A stretch of DNA of 51,653 nucleotides, taken from NCBI GenBank assembly GCA_934162265.1, contig CAKPHZ010000008.1:1-51653 (forward strand), in the 5' to 3' direction. Below, piece after piece: positions 33,794-42,688 of this stretch; positions within the stretch are counted from its first letter, which is position 1, and each line of letters opens with the position of its first letter. The translations under genes were made by a program, and so were the position numbers. The notes under the pieces are model-generated. The model made no database searches and was not told where the DNA came from. It saw only the letters and a list, made by a program, of their open reading frames with translations. Origin of the DNA: an uncultured Bacilli bacterium. GTDB taxonomy: Bacteria > Bacillota_I > Bacilli_A > RF39 > UBA660.

Positions 33794-34114
33794 CTACTTT
33801 ACAAATTTTTCAAAAATCTTAAATCCATCTTTCAAGAAAACTTTTAATGTTTTATTTATTTTCAAACTAACATTAGTAGTAGTTCTTGTTAAAGAATTAG
33901 AATAATCTACCGAAGTATTTTCTAAATAATCATTTAAATCAATTTCATTTCCTTTTTGAATATCTGCCTCAAACTTTTTCATCTGTTCCTTAGTTAAATT
34001 TTTCTTTCTTTGTAAATTATATTCATAATAACCAGTCTTTTCAATCAAATAAGCTCCCATAAAAGCAAAAAAGAAAGACAAGAAAATAAACTTAAAGATT
34101 TTTTTATGTTTCAT
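33794..34114 (-). CDS. Small membrane protein linked to spoIIP
   Basis: A 106-residue protein with one N-terminal membrane segment and a charged extracytoplasmic part with NLTKEQMKKFEADIQKG and NTSVDYSNSL. Its ATG directly follows the TAG of spoIIP, so the two are coupled. I do not recognise the family; the context suggests a sporulation or envelope role. Confidence 0.65.
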   Translation of the reverse strand: MKHKKIFKFIFLSFFFAFMGAYLIEKTGYYEYNLQRKKNLTKEQMKKFEADIQKGNEIDLNDYLENTSVDYSNSLTRTTTNVSLKINKTLKVFLKDGFKIFEKFVK

Positions 34115-35155
34115 CTAGCCTTCCCCCTTTATATATTTAGCCAAAACATCAGAAATTGCTGAAACAGTATGGTAAACTTCTTCAACAGTATTTTCTACTC
34201 CTCCCAACTCAATCAATAAAGTATTAGAATCAAAATCTTGATTATAAACTCCATTTACTTTTGGCCCAGTTTTAAGCATAATTCCTCTAGAAAGTCCAGG
34301 ATAATATTGATCAAACAATCCATTTAACTGACTAGCAAGACGATAATTTCCTTCCCAAGTAGCATAATCCTTTCCTACAACAAATAAAATCTTAGCATAA
34401 TTTTTATTATAAATTGAAGCCAAAGTATAATTCCTAGAAACACTATCACGATGAAGATCAATAAAATACTTTAAAGAAGAATAAGCCTTTTTCTTTTCTT
34501 CCATTAATTTCCGAGAAGCCTGATAAGAATAAGAATAATCCCATCCATTTTTCCTTAAAATATCACTCATATTAGCTTCCTCTACTAATGAAGAAATTCC
34601 CAACTTATTTAAATTTTCTCTCAAAACATAGCTAGCCATCATAACATTAGGTGTAATTCCATAAATGTCCAAATTCTCACTACTATAATTTTCTAATTGA
34701 TGAGAATTATAAAGATAAACAATCGGATCAGTCGTACTCTTAGGATTAGGATCTTGAATATAATCACTAATCTCCTTTAACTCTTCCATATCACTATAAT
34801 CATCATTATATTCTAAGCTAATTGTCTTTGTATTATTCTTAATCTTAGTTATATTATCTCCTAAAATACTTCCATTTAATATCGTTTTAGGATCACGAAA
34901 ATCAATATGAAAAAGAAACTTCATAGTCAAATTAACCAAATTAGTTGTTTTATACTGAGATAAAATATTTGCATTTCCAGTAGAAACAAGCAAATTTACA
35001 AATTCTTCATTAGAAATTTTAGGAGATTTCTTCATCGAATAATAAAAAGTATAAGAAAAACCTAAATAAATCAAAAGAGAATAAAAAAAGATTCTCCATC
35101 GCCTCCTTCTCTTCTGTTTTGATTTATTTTTTAAATTCATTCTCTTTATCCCCAT
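34115..35155 (-). CDS. spoIIP: Stage II sporulation protein P
   Basis: A membrane-anchored peptidoglycan amidase/endopeptidase of about 346 residues that acts with SpoIID and SpoIIM during engulfment. A basic N-terminus and one membrane segment are followed by a linker and the amidase-3-like domain: VYLYNSHQLENY (metal-binding His), FIDLHRDSVSR (His/Asp) and NTLLIELGGVENT (catalytic Glu) are present. The start at 35155 follows GGGTGATATT; an upstream in-frame extension lacks a ribosome site. No gpr gene lies upstream, unlike the common gpr-spoIIP order. Confidence 0.93.
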   Translation of the reverse strand: MGIKRMNLKNKSKQKRRRRWRIFFYSLLIYLGFSYTFYYSMKKSPKISNEEFVNLLVSTGNANILSQYKTTNLVNLTMKFLFHIDFRDPKTILNGSILGDNITKIKNNTKTISLEYNDDYSDMEELKEISDYIQDPNPKSTTDPIVYLYNSHQLENYSSENLDIYGITPNVMMASYVLRENLNKLGISSLVEEANMSDILRKNGWDYSYSYQASRKLMEEKKKAYSSLKYFIDLHRDSVSRNYTLASIYNKNYAKILFVVGKDYATWEGNYRLASQLNGLFDQYYPGLSRGIMLKTGPKVNGVYNQDFDSNTLLIELGGVENTVEEVYHTVSAISDVLAKYIKGEG

Positions 35156-35271
35156 AATATCACCCAATATTAATATAAAAAAAGATAACCTAAAATATTG
35201 TCGAGGAAAGAGAAAAGAAAAAACTATATCTAAAAAATTTAAATATAGTTTAAACAAAACATCACGAACAA

Positions 35272-36480
35272 TTATTCATCACTTAATAACCACTCAATAA
35301 TATTCATTACTTTTATTCCATTATAATCCCTACTAATTGGCTTGTCCATTGTTAAAATAATCTTTTCATAATTATCATTAATACTTTCTAAACTTCGAAT
35401 TTCTCTTTCTTTAACTTCATCATTTAATAATGTCTTTGTAACCTGAAAATATTTAATATCATTAGGATTTTCAGCTACAAAATCAACTTCATAATCATTT
35501 GTTTTTCCTATATTAACTCGGTACCCTCTTCTTAAAAGTTCCAAATAAACAACATTTTCCAATAAATGTCCCTCATCTATATTTCTAAACCCTAATATAA
35601 TATTTCTTATTCCTGTATCAGAAATATAATATTTCCCTAATGTCTTTAATAAAGACTTACTTCTAATATCAGTCCTATCTGCTTTATACATAATAAATGA
35701 TTTTTCAAGCATATTTAGATAATTATCAATGGTTTGATGATTAGATTTTTCTACAATCTTATTACTATTTAAATAATCACTAATCTTATTGGCGGAAATA
35801 GGACTTCCTATATTGGTAACAAGATATTTAATAATATTTTCCAAAAGAGCAGAGTCCTTAATATTATTTCTATCAATAATATCTTTTTTTACAATCGTAT
35901 TATAAATATCATTCAAATAAGTTAAAACCAATTCATCATTATTTTTAATCAATGTAATAGCAGGAAGTCCTCCATACCTTAAATATTCATAAAACTTATC
36001 CTCTATATTTTGATTATCATACTGATTAAAAACTAAATATTCCTTAAATGATAATGGATACATCTTTATCTCAATATATCTTCCCGATAGTAATGTAGAC
36101 AACTCAGAAGATAAAAGATAAGCATTAGATCCAGTAATATAAATATCAATATCAAAATCAACTTTAAAAGAATTAATTGCCTTCTCCCAAGCTTCAACAT
36201 TTTGTACTTCATCTAATAATAAATATACCTTATCTTTTCCTATTCTCTTCTGAATATATTGATACAAATCCTTATAATTTTTAATATCATCATACATAGC
36301 AGATTCAAAATTAATATGAATAATATTTTCCTCTTTAACATGATGATGAACCAAATAATCCTTAAACATCAATAAAAGCGTTGACTTCCCACTTCTTCTG
36401 ACTCCAGTTATTACTTTAATAAATTCTGTATCTTTAGCATCTATCATTCTTTTTAAATATTTTTCTCTTATTATCATCAT
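35272..36480 (-). CDS. AAA_14/DUF4143 ATPase
   Basis: A 402-residue protein of the widespread AAA_14-DUF4143 family. Walker A is GVRRSGKSTLLL, Walker B is VYLLLDEVQNVEAWE, and sensor-like ITGSNAYLLSSELSTLLSGRY follows. The C-terminal DUF4143 part carries a nuclease-like YEVDFV motif (NIGKTNDYEVDFVAE). Such genes are often single and spread by transfer; the role is unclear. The start is one of two adjacent ATG codons after TTTGGTGATG. The gene has its own promoter with repeated TTTGCAA motifs. Confidence 0.88.
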   Translation of the reverse strand: MMIIREKYLKRMIDAKDTEFIKVITGVRRSGKSTLLLMFKDYLVHHHVKEENIIHINFESAMYDDIKNYKDLYQYIQKRIGKDKVYLLLDEVQNVEAWEKAINSFKVDFDIDIYITGSNAYLLSSELSTLLSGRYIEIKMYPLSFKEYLVFNQYDNQNIEDKFYEYLRYGGLPAITLIKNNDELVLTYLNDIYNTIVKKDIIDRNNIKDSALLENIIKYLVTNIGSPISANKISDYLNSNKIVEKSNHQTIDNYLNMLEKSFIMYKADRTDIRSKSLLKTLGKYYISDTGIRNIILGFRNIDEGHLLENVVYLELLRRGYRVNIGKTNDYEVDFVAENPNDIKYFQVTKTLLNDEVKEREIRSLESINDNYEKIILTMDKPISRDYNGIKVMNIIEWLLSDE

Positions 36481-36495
36481 TACATCACCAAACTC

Positions 36496-36524
36496 ATCAT
36501 ATCACATCCAAAAAAGTTTTGCAA
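36496..36524 (-). promoter_or_regulatory. Promoter of the AAA_14 ATPase gene
   Basis: TTGCAA (36519-36524), 17 bases, TATGAT (36496-36501). The -35 lies in one of three TTTGCAA copies in the region. Confidence 0.55.
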
Positions 36525-36566
36525 GTTTATTTGCAAAATTTCTGTTTTTTACCTATTTTTGCAAAT
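36517..36566. repeat. Three copies of TTTGCAA
   Basis: TTTTGCAAG (36517-36525), TTTGCAAAA (36530-36538) and TTTTTGCAAAT (36556-36566) surround and overlap the -35 region of the ATPase promoter. The last copy overlaps the stop region of the carboxypeptidase gene. They may be a regulator binding site; in an AT-rich genome chance clustering is possible. Confidence 0.4.
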
Positions 36567-37776
36567 GGTTACTCTTTCGATTTCTCTTATATCGATATGC
36601 TTGAAAAACATATCGGAAAGAATAAACCATCACAATAAACAATACAAAAATAGTTCCATATAAAACAGGATGATAAAATTTTAAATCTTGATCTAAATAA
36701 ACATCATAAGTAGATAAATTATCATTCTCATACATAATCTTTACCGTACCAAGCTTATCTCCCTTTTTCATCTTATAATTAATTTCATCAACACCATCAA
36801 ATACATATTTAATTCTATTTCTTCTAATATCATTAGATAAATATAAAGAAACATCTTTATCAGCAACTAAAGAATATTCTTTATCATGCCCCCACTTAAT
36901 AGGAATATTTCTAATCTTCTGTCCTTTTTTCAAAACTACCCGATATCCATAATTAGTACTATAATAATCATAAATCTCTAAACTATCCCGAACAGCATTA
37001 GATCTACTCTTAGTACTAGCTCCTAAAGTAATAAGTAAATAATTCACATCATCAATTGTCGAAGTAGAAGCAAGACAAAGACCAGCTCCATCAGTAAAAC
37101 CACTCTTCGCTCCAGTAATCTGACTAACATCTAAACCATAAGATTTAGAATAACTAACCAAAGTTGTTTTTACAGTTTTATTTAAACATTCAATTTTATA
37201 TTCTCTTGCTGTAAATACCTCTTTAAATGTCTTATTTTTCAAACTATAAATCAAAAGTTTAGCCATATCACTAGCCGTAGAATAATTATTATCGCTATCC
37301 ATACCAATTGGATTATCAAAAAGCGTATGATCAAGTTTTAATTTTTTAGCTTCTTCATTCATTAATTCAACAAACTTATTAACACTTCCACTAGTAGAAA
37401 CAGCAAGAGCATTTACTGCATCTGCTCCACTAGGAAGCATAGAGCCATATAATAAATCCTTAATTGTAGGTTTATCTCCTTCTTTAAAACCTACTTGTGT
37501 ATATTCAGAAATTCCCTTTAACATATCTTTAGTAATTACAACTTCCTTAGATAAATCATCATTATGCTCAATCGCCGTAATAACAGTCATAATCTTAGTT
37601 AAACTAGCAATCTGTAATTTCTCATCACTCTTTAACTCATATAATACTTTATTTTCATTCATATTATACAAAATCACACTCTTAGAAGTAATATTAAACT
37701 CCTCTGCATAAACACCATTCACCCAAAACAACATCAAAATAAAAAATACTTTAAAAGTTCTCTTCATTATCTTCAT
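36553..37776 (-). CDS. D-Ala-D-Ala carboxypeptidase-like protein with variant motifs
   Basis: A 407-residue S11-type serine peptidase homologue with signal peptide (VNGVYAEEF), the catalytic SLTK motif, a C-terminal beta domain and a final membrane segment with a basic tail (TM about 372-392). The second motif is SGA instead of SxN (PSGADAVNAL) and the third is KSG instead of KTG (AKSGFTDGAG). The other carboxypeptidase in this window has canonical motifs. It may have altered activity or substrate. The ATG follows GGAGGGCGG. Confidence 0.82.
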   Translation of the reverse strand: MKIMKRTFKVFFILMLFWVNGVYAEEFNITSKSVILYNMNENKVLYELKSDEKLQIASLTKIMTVITAIEHNDDLSKEVVITKDMLKGISEYTQVGFKEGDKPTIKDLLYGSMLPSGADAVNALAVSTSGSVNKFVELMNEEAKKLKLDHTLFDNPIGMDSDNNYSTASDMAKLLIYSLKNKTFKEVFTAREYKIECLNKTVKTTLVSYSKSYGLDVSQITGAKSGFTDGAGLCLASTSTIDDVNYLLITLGASTKSRSNAVRDSLEIYDYYSTNYGYRVVLKKGQKIRNIPIKWGHDKEYSLVADKDVSLYLSNDIRRNRIKYVFDGVDEINYKMKKGDKLGTVKIMYENDNLSTYDVYLDQDLKFYHPVLYGTIFVLFIVMVYSFRYVFQAYRYKRNRKSNHLQK

Positions 37777-37835
37777 AGAACCGCCCTCCTATATCTTACA
37801 TCTATTTTAACACAAATAAGAAAAAAACTCCAATA

Positions 37836-37874
37836 TTAAAAAAAGAACTATTTTCTTAAAACAATTCTTTTTTT
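37836..37874 (-). terminator. A/T-rich terminator of the 101-residue gene
   Basis: AAAAAAAGAA/TTCTTTTTTT arms flank the last codons and stop of the 101-residue gene. The stem is almost all A-T, so strength is uncertain. Confidence 0.45.
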
Positions 37875-38153
37875 CTGTAATTTATCTTTTTTTAAATATT
37901 CTTGATAAGCTAAATTTAAATAATCAATTTGCTTTAAAATAGGATCTAAATATTTTTGATATCCATTATCATAATGATATCGAAAAGCTTCTTGTAGTTT
38001 TTCTAATAAATCTTCATATAAAAAGCCACTTTCTAATAAAGATAAATAATAATGAATATAACTAACAATACTCTTAGGATTTTTTCTTCCCATAACGGGA
38101 TGAATCTCTCTTGATTGAAAATCATAATAATAAGTAATTTCTAATTCTTGCAT
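37848..38153 (-). CDS. Hypothetical 101-residue protein
   Basis: A soluble protein rich in Tyr, Lys and Leu (MQELEITYYYDFQSR), predicted mostly helical, preceded by AAGGAGG eight bases before the ATG. It is placed between the YhgE-like gene and the variant carboxypeptidase. No family recognised. Confidence 0.6.
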   Translation of the reverse strand: MQELEITYYYDFQSREIHPVMGRKNPKSIVSYIHYYLSLLESGFLYEDLLEKLQEAFRYHYDNGYQKYLDPILKQIDYLNLAYQEYLKKDKLQKKRIVLRK

Positions 38154-38209
38154 CTTCTTCCTCCTTGCTGGAATTGTATCATATCACAACAAAAGGAAAA
38201 ATACAAGCA

Positions 38210-39802
38210 TTATTTAATTACCGAAACAAAAGTAGTAGATGAAGTATTATCAGAAGCAAACCCCTTATAATCCTCACTAAGTTGAATTAATTTTTTTAAT
38301 TTATTTGTTTTACTTTGAATTTTATCCGCATATCCCACTAAAGTAGAAATTCCTTCTTGATTATAAGTAGAAATTCCTGATTTTAAAGTAGAAGTACCTG
38401 ATACTAAACGATTCTCTCCTTCTAATAATTGATTTGTTCCTTGATATAAAGAAGAAATACCTTCCGTAATCTTCTTACTACTACTATATAAAGTATTTGA
38501 ACCACCCTCTAATTCTACTAAACCATTTCTTAAGGCTAATAACTGTTCCTTCACCTTAGAAGATGTTGTTGTTAAAGTAGAACAAGTCGTATCAATTGCT
38601 TGATTATTCATGGAAAGCAAATAAATCAAATTGTTATTTCCCTCATAAGTATTTTTTAAAGTTACCAAATTCTTCTTTGTTCCCTCATCTAATGGTAAAC
38701 TCATAATCTCTTCTACACTCTTATTTGCCAAATCATAAATATCATACTGTGCTTTCAAAGAATCATTTGTTGTAGATAACTTACGAATAGCCTCATTATT
38801 TTTTTCCTTTAAAGTACTTAATTGATTTAAACTCTCTGTTAAAGATTCTGTAGATAAAGAATTAGATGAAGCATCAATAGCAGAAATAATTTGATTAACC
38901 CCTTGATTTAAATCATAAGCTCCTTTTGTTAATTCTTCCATATAATTTTTTACAACATTTAAATTCTTACTAATTTCATTTGTTCCATTAAGTAATTGCA
39001 TAGCTCCACTCTCTAATTCAGAAGCCCCATTTTCGATAGTATCCATATTACTCTTCAATAAACCTACTTTACGATATACATCATCCAATCGATTTAATAC
39101 TTCTAAATCTGTATTCTCAATTAATTTAGGAGTAGATACCATATAAATCGTAGGTTGTTTATATTTTTTTGTATCAAAAGTAATAATAATCTTATCCATA
39201 TCTTTAAATTCATCTATCGAAGTACTTTCATACAACCCAGGAGCAGCAATACCTACCAAAACAAACTTATTACCACTATTCACAACTTTACCATTAGAAA
39301 CCATAATATTCTCTTGGTTCTTATCTAACATTGCTCCCAATGTAACAACAAATGGAGTATATAATTCTTCCCCATCAATATTATGTTTATCAGTATTCTT
39401 TAAAGAAATTTCAATTTTAACATGACCAGACTTACCAACTAATTCTTTATTATTAATTTCTTTACCACCTAAATAATACTTAACAGAAGTTTCAATAGGT
39501 AACTCCTTCTCAAAATCTCCCTGATAAAAAATATCTTTTCCCTTATATGCCCAAGTCAATTTCTTATTATCTAGAGTAAAAGTCTCCTTCCCATTAATAT
39601 TTAAAATCTTCTTTAATTCCGTAGTATCTTCTACCGAAGTATTTTCCATCTCACTCAAATGATTTGTAACAACAGTTTTAAATCTCGTCCCATCAGCATT
39701 CAAATTAGAATAAACCGCCTCTTCCTTTGTCAAAGCAAAAACTTGAAATGGCGTTGCAATAATACTAAGTGCAACAATACTAGTAACTAATCTTTTATTC
39801 AT
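38210..39802 (-). CDS. YhgE-like secreted protein, partner of the MMPL transporter
   Basis: A 530-residue protein with a signal peptide (FQVFALTKEEA) and a long central region (about 235-510) of repeated coiled-coil/heptad segments such as LESGAMQLLNGTNEI and LYQGTNQLLEGENRL, the pattern of YhgE/Pip-type proteins. No C-terminal membrane domain is present, unlike full YhgE. Its ATG overlaps the stop of the MMPL gene (ATGA), so they are coupled. It is likely an extracytoplasmic accessory part of the transporter; substrate unknown. Confidence 0.8.
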   Translation of the reverse strand: MNKRLVTSIVALSIIATPFQVFALTKEEAVYSNLNADGTRFKTVVTNHLSEMENTSVEDTTELKKILNINGKETFTLDNKKLTWAYKGKDIFYQGDFEKELPIETSVKYYLGGKEINNKELVGKSGHVKIEISLKNTDKHNIDGEELYTPFVVTLGAMLDKNQENIMVSNGKVVNSGNKFVLVGIAAPGLYESTSIDEFKDMDKIIITFDTKKYKQPTIYMVSTPKLIENTDLEVLNRLDDVYRKVGLLKSNMDTIENGASELESGAMQLLNGTNEISKNLNVVKNYMEELTKGAYDLNQGVNQIISAIDASSNSLSTESLTESLNQLSTLKEKNNEAIRKLSTTNDSLKAQYDIYDLANKSVEEIMSLPLDEGTKKNLVTLKNTYEGNNNLIYLLSMNNQAIDTTCSTLTTTSSKVKEQLLALRNGLVELEGGSNTLYSSSKKITEGISSLYQGTNQLLEGENRLVSGTSTLKSGISTYNQEGISTLVGYADKIQSKTNKLKKLIQLSEDYKGFASDNTSSTTFVSVIK

Positions 39803-41871
39803 AACAATTCCTCCTTCATATTTTTTGTTGTCTTAATAATTAAACGATCAAAAATTAATAATAATGATGGCAAAATCAAAATAACAACCAACATACTAAT
39901 AATTGAACCTCTTGATAACAATTTACAGATTGAACCAATCAAATCAATCTTAGAATAAACCCCAACCCCAATCGTTGCAGCAAAGAAACATAAAGCACTA
40001 ACAATAATCGAAGGTACAGTAAAACGTAGTGTTTCCTCCATCGCCATATATTTATCTTTCGTATTCTTTCTTACCGATAAGTATTTTGATGACATTAAAA
40101 TTGCATAATCAATTGTTGCTCCTAACTGTATTGTCCCAATAATAATAGAAGCAATAAATGGCAACGAAGTATTCACATAAAAGGCAACACTCATATTCGC
40201 TAAAATAGCAAACTCAATAGCACTAATCAAAATAACTGGCAAACTAATAGATTTTAAAACCAAAAGCATAATAATAAATATTAAACCAATCGATACATAA
40301 TTAACATTCTTAAAATCAATATCACTAATTTCTGTTAAATCCTTCATCAAAGGTCCTTCTCCTGCCACAATAGAACTTTTATCATACTTTTTAACAATCT
40401 TATTCACTTCATTAATTTGCTGATTTAATTCAGAAGTAGCAATATCATAAGTAGAATTCAAAAGAACTAACTGATATTGATCACTTTCCATAAATTGAGT
40501 AAGATTATCTGGTAACACTTCAACAGGAAGACCAAAATCCAAAATACTAGTAGGACTAAGTACCAAATCAATTCCCTTTATCTTTTTTAATTGATTAACT
40601 ATCTCTTCCTTAGAAGAAGCATCAAGATTCTTATCCAAAAGAACAATCTCAGGAGAAACAATATTAAACTCTTTCTTTAAATTAGAATTTGCAATACCAG
40701 AAGCCAAAGTACTTGGTAAAGACTTATCCAAATTATAATAAACTTTTACATGCTGATTTCCATAAATAGCAGGAATAAGTAAAATTAAAAAGATAACAAT
40801 AATAAGACGATAATGATGAATAGAAAATTTTTGTAATCTCTTAAACTCTGGCAATAAACTTTTATGTTGAGTCTTTTCAATCAACTTATCACAAACCAAC
40901 AAAAGTGCAGGAAACAAAGTTAAAACGCAAACTAAACCACATAAAACTCCCTTAGCCATAACAAGACCAATATCTCTACCTAAAGTCAACTTCATCATAC
41001 AAAGAGCTAAAAATCCCGCAATAGTAGTTAAAGAACTTCCTAAAACAGAATGAAAAGTCTCTGTAATAGCTTCCTGCATAGCCTCTTTCTTATCCTTAAA
41101 TTGCCCCTTCGCTTGAATATATTTATGATACAAAAAGATAGAAAAATCCATCGTTACTCCTAATTGAAGAACAGCACTAATTGCTTTAGTAATATAAGAG
41201 ATCTCTCCTAAAAAAATATTAGTACCCATATTATATAAAATAGCTACCCCAATATTACCAAGTAACAAAAAAGGAATAACAAAAGAATCAGTCGCTACAG
41301 TAAGAACCACCAAGCAAAGAATAACCGCAATAATAATATACGCTAACATCTCGCTATTAGAAACATCTCTAGTATCTAATACCATCGCACTCATACCACT
41401 AACAGAAGAAGCATCTCCAACAACACTTCTAAGTTTTTCAACAGCCTTCATCGTTACTTCATCAGAAGTTCCATTTTCAAAAGTAACAACAATCACATTC
41501 TTCTCATCCTTATGTAATTTCTTTAAAACATCATCTGGTAAAATATCCATAGGAACAGTAGTATCTGTTACATCAACCAAACTAGCAACCAAATTAACAG
41601 AATCAATTTTCCTAATCTTATCTTCTAGCTTTAACATATCATAATTACTCATTTTATTAACCGTAACAAAAGAAAAAGCCCCAATTCCAAAATCATTAGT
41701 TAAAATATCTTGCCCCTTAATTGTCTCAATATCACTAGGCAAATAAACCAAAATATTATAATTAATCTTCGTATTAACATAGCCAATCAAAGAAGGGATC
41801 AATAAAAGTAATGCTACTATCACTACTAAAATACTATGATTAGTAATAAATTGATTAATTTTTTTCATCAT
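39799..41871 (-). CDS. MMPL/RND-family transporter
   Basis: A 690-residue membrane protein with the duplicated RND layout: in each half one membrane segment, a large extracellular loop, then a cluster of five segments. GVTMDFSIFLYHKY and GATIDYAILMSSKY are the paired TM4 motifs with the conserved Asp that carries protons in this family. It exports lipids or hydrophobic compounds in relatives. The start is ATG at 41871 after GGAGGTAATT. It is divergent from a TetR regulator that probably controls it. Confidence 0.92.
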   Translation of the reverse strand: MMKKINQFITNHSILVVIVALLLLIPSLIGYVNTKINYNILVYLPSDIETIKGQDILTNDFGIGAFSFVTVNKMSNYDMLKLEDKIRKIDSVNLVASLVDVTDTTVPMDILPDDVLKKLHKDEKNVIVVTFENGTSDEVTMKAVEKLRSVVGDASSVSGMSAMVLDTRDVSNSEMLAYIIIAVILCLVVLTVATDSFVIPFLLLGNIGVAILYNMGTNIFLGEISYITKAISAVLQLGVTMDFSIFLYHKYIQAKGQFKDKKEAMQEAITETFHSVLGSSLTTIAGFLALCMMKLTLGRDIGLVMAKGVLCGLVCVLTLFPALLLVCDKLIEKTQHKSLLPEFKRLQKFSIHHYRLIIVIFLILLIPAIYGNQHVKVYYNLDKSLPSTLASGIANSNLKKEFNIVSPEIVLLDKNLDASSKEEIVNQLKKIKGIDLVLSPTSILDFGLPVEVLPDNLTQFMESDQYQLVLLNSTYDIATSELNQQINEVNKIVKKYDKSSIVAGEGPLMKDLTEISDIDFKNVNYVSIGLIFIIMLLVLKSISLPVILISAIEFAILANMSVAFYVNTSLPFIASIIIGTIQLGATIDYAILMSSKYLSVRKNTKDKYMAMEETLRFTVPSIIVSALCFFAATIGVGVYSKIDLIGSICKLLSRGSIISMLVVILILPSLLLIFDRLIIKTTKNMKEELL

Positions 41872-41949
41872 AATTACCTCCATTCGTTAGATATCATATT
41901 ACAAGAAATAGAAAAGTTCACTAACAAAAGAAGATTAATGTATATTATT

Positions 41950-42014
41950 CAACATTTGTCTATTAATTGTTGTATAAATAAACAATTTTTGTTGCATAAC
42001 TTTACAAATGTTTG
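41950..42014. promoter_or_regulatory. Candidate TetR operator region between divergent promoters
   Basis: CAACATTTGT (41950-41959) and ACAAATGTTTG (42004-42014) are inverted copies lying near the -35 regions on each side. Between them TTGTTGTATAAATAAACA and TTGTTGCATAACTTTACA are imperfect direct repeats. Which of these binds the regulator cannot be decided from sequence. Confidence 0.45.
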
Positions 42015-42029
42015 TTTAATGAATATAAT
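42001..42029 (+). promoter_or_regulatory. Promoter of the tetR-type gene
   Basis: TTTACA (42001-42006), 17 bases, TATAAT (42024-42029), 20 bases before the ATG at 42049. The -35 overlaps one arm of the inverted repeat. Confidence 0.75.
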
Positions 42030-42048
42030 GATAAAAGGTGATGAAAAA

Positions 42049-42627
42049 ATGAATAAAAAGACAGATTTAAGAATTATAAAAACAAAAAATAATCTTTATC
42101 AAACCCTAATAAAACTAATGAGCGATAGACCATTCGAAGAAATAAAAGTATCAGATATATGTGAAAAAGCCCTAGTAAATCGTTCTACTTTCTATTCACA
42201 TTATTCAGATAAATACGAACTACTCTCTTCCTATATTGATACATTAAAAGAATCTCTAGAAAAAGAATTAGAAAAAAATACTAGCATCAAAAATACAAAA
42301 GAATATTACTTAGAAATGATTTCTCTATTTCTCGATCATGTAGAAGAAAAGAAAGAAAATTATGTTGCTATTGGAAAAACAAACAAAAACGGAATCCTGA
42401 TGGATATGATATACGACACATTCAAAAAAGAAATTATAGAAGGAATAGACAAATCAGAACAAAAAGTAAAAATACCTAGTAACTTTGTTGCTACCTTCTA
42501 CTTAGGAGCAGTATTTAGTGCCGGAACCGAATGGCTAATGAGTGATTTTAAATATACCAAAGAAGAAATGTTAAATTATCTTAACATTTTAATACCAGAT
42601 GGCTTAGAAATTGCTAATAAAAAGTAA
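42049..42627 (+). CDS. TetR-family transcriptional regulator
   Basis: A 192-residue TetR regulator. The N-terminal helix-turn-helix is clear: FEEIKVSDICEKALVNRSTFYSHYSDKYEL (about 25-55 in parts). The C-terminal ligand domain is of the TetR_C type common in Firmicutes. The start at 42049 follows AAAGGTGATG; an upstream extension to 41836 would run through the promoter and is rejected. It is divergent from the MMPL transporter and probably represses it and itself. Confidence 0.92.
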   Translation: MNKKTDLRIIKTKNNLYQTLIKLMSDRPFEEIKVSDICEKALVNRSTFYSHYSDKYELLSSYIDTLKESLEKELEKNTSIKNTKEYYLEMISLFLDHVEEKKENYVAIGKTNKNGILMDMIYDTFKKEIIEGIDKSEQKVKIPSNFVATFYLGAVFSAGTEWLMSDFKYTKEEMLNYLNILIPDGLEIANKK

Positions 42628-42652
42628 AATACTTAAATTTATTTTTCCAAAC

Positions 42653-42684
42653 AAAAAAGCAAGGAACAAAACCTTGCTTTTTTT
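42653..42684. terminator. Bidirectional terminator between tetR and pyk
   Basis: AAAAAAGCAAGG/CCTTGCTTTTTT with a seven-base loop; serves both convergent genes. Confidence 0.9.
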
Positions 42685-42688
42685 ATTA

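Noticed and set aside
41836..42048. N-terminal extension of the TetR regulator
   Set aside because: It overlaps the MMPL start and the tetR promoter; the ATG at 42049 has a proper SD and gives a standard TetR length.
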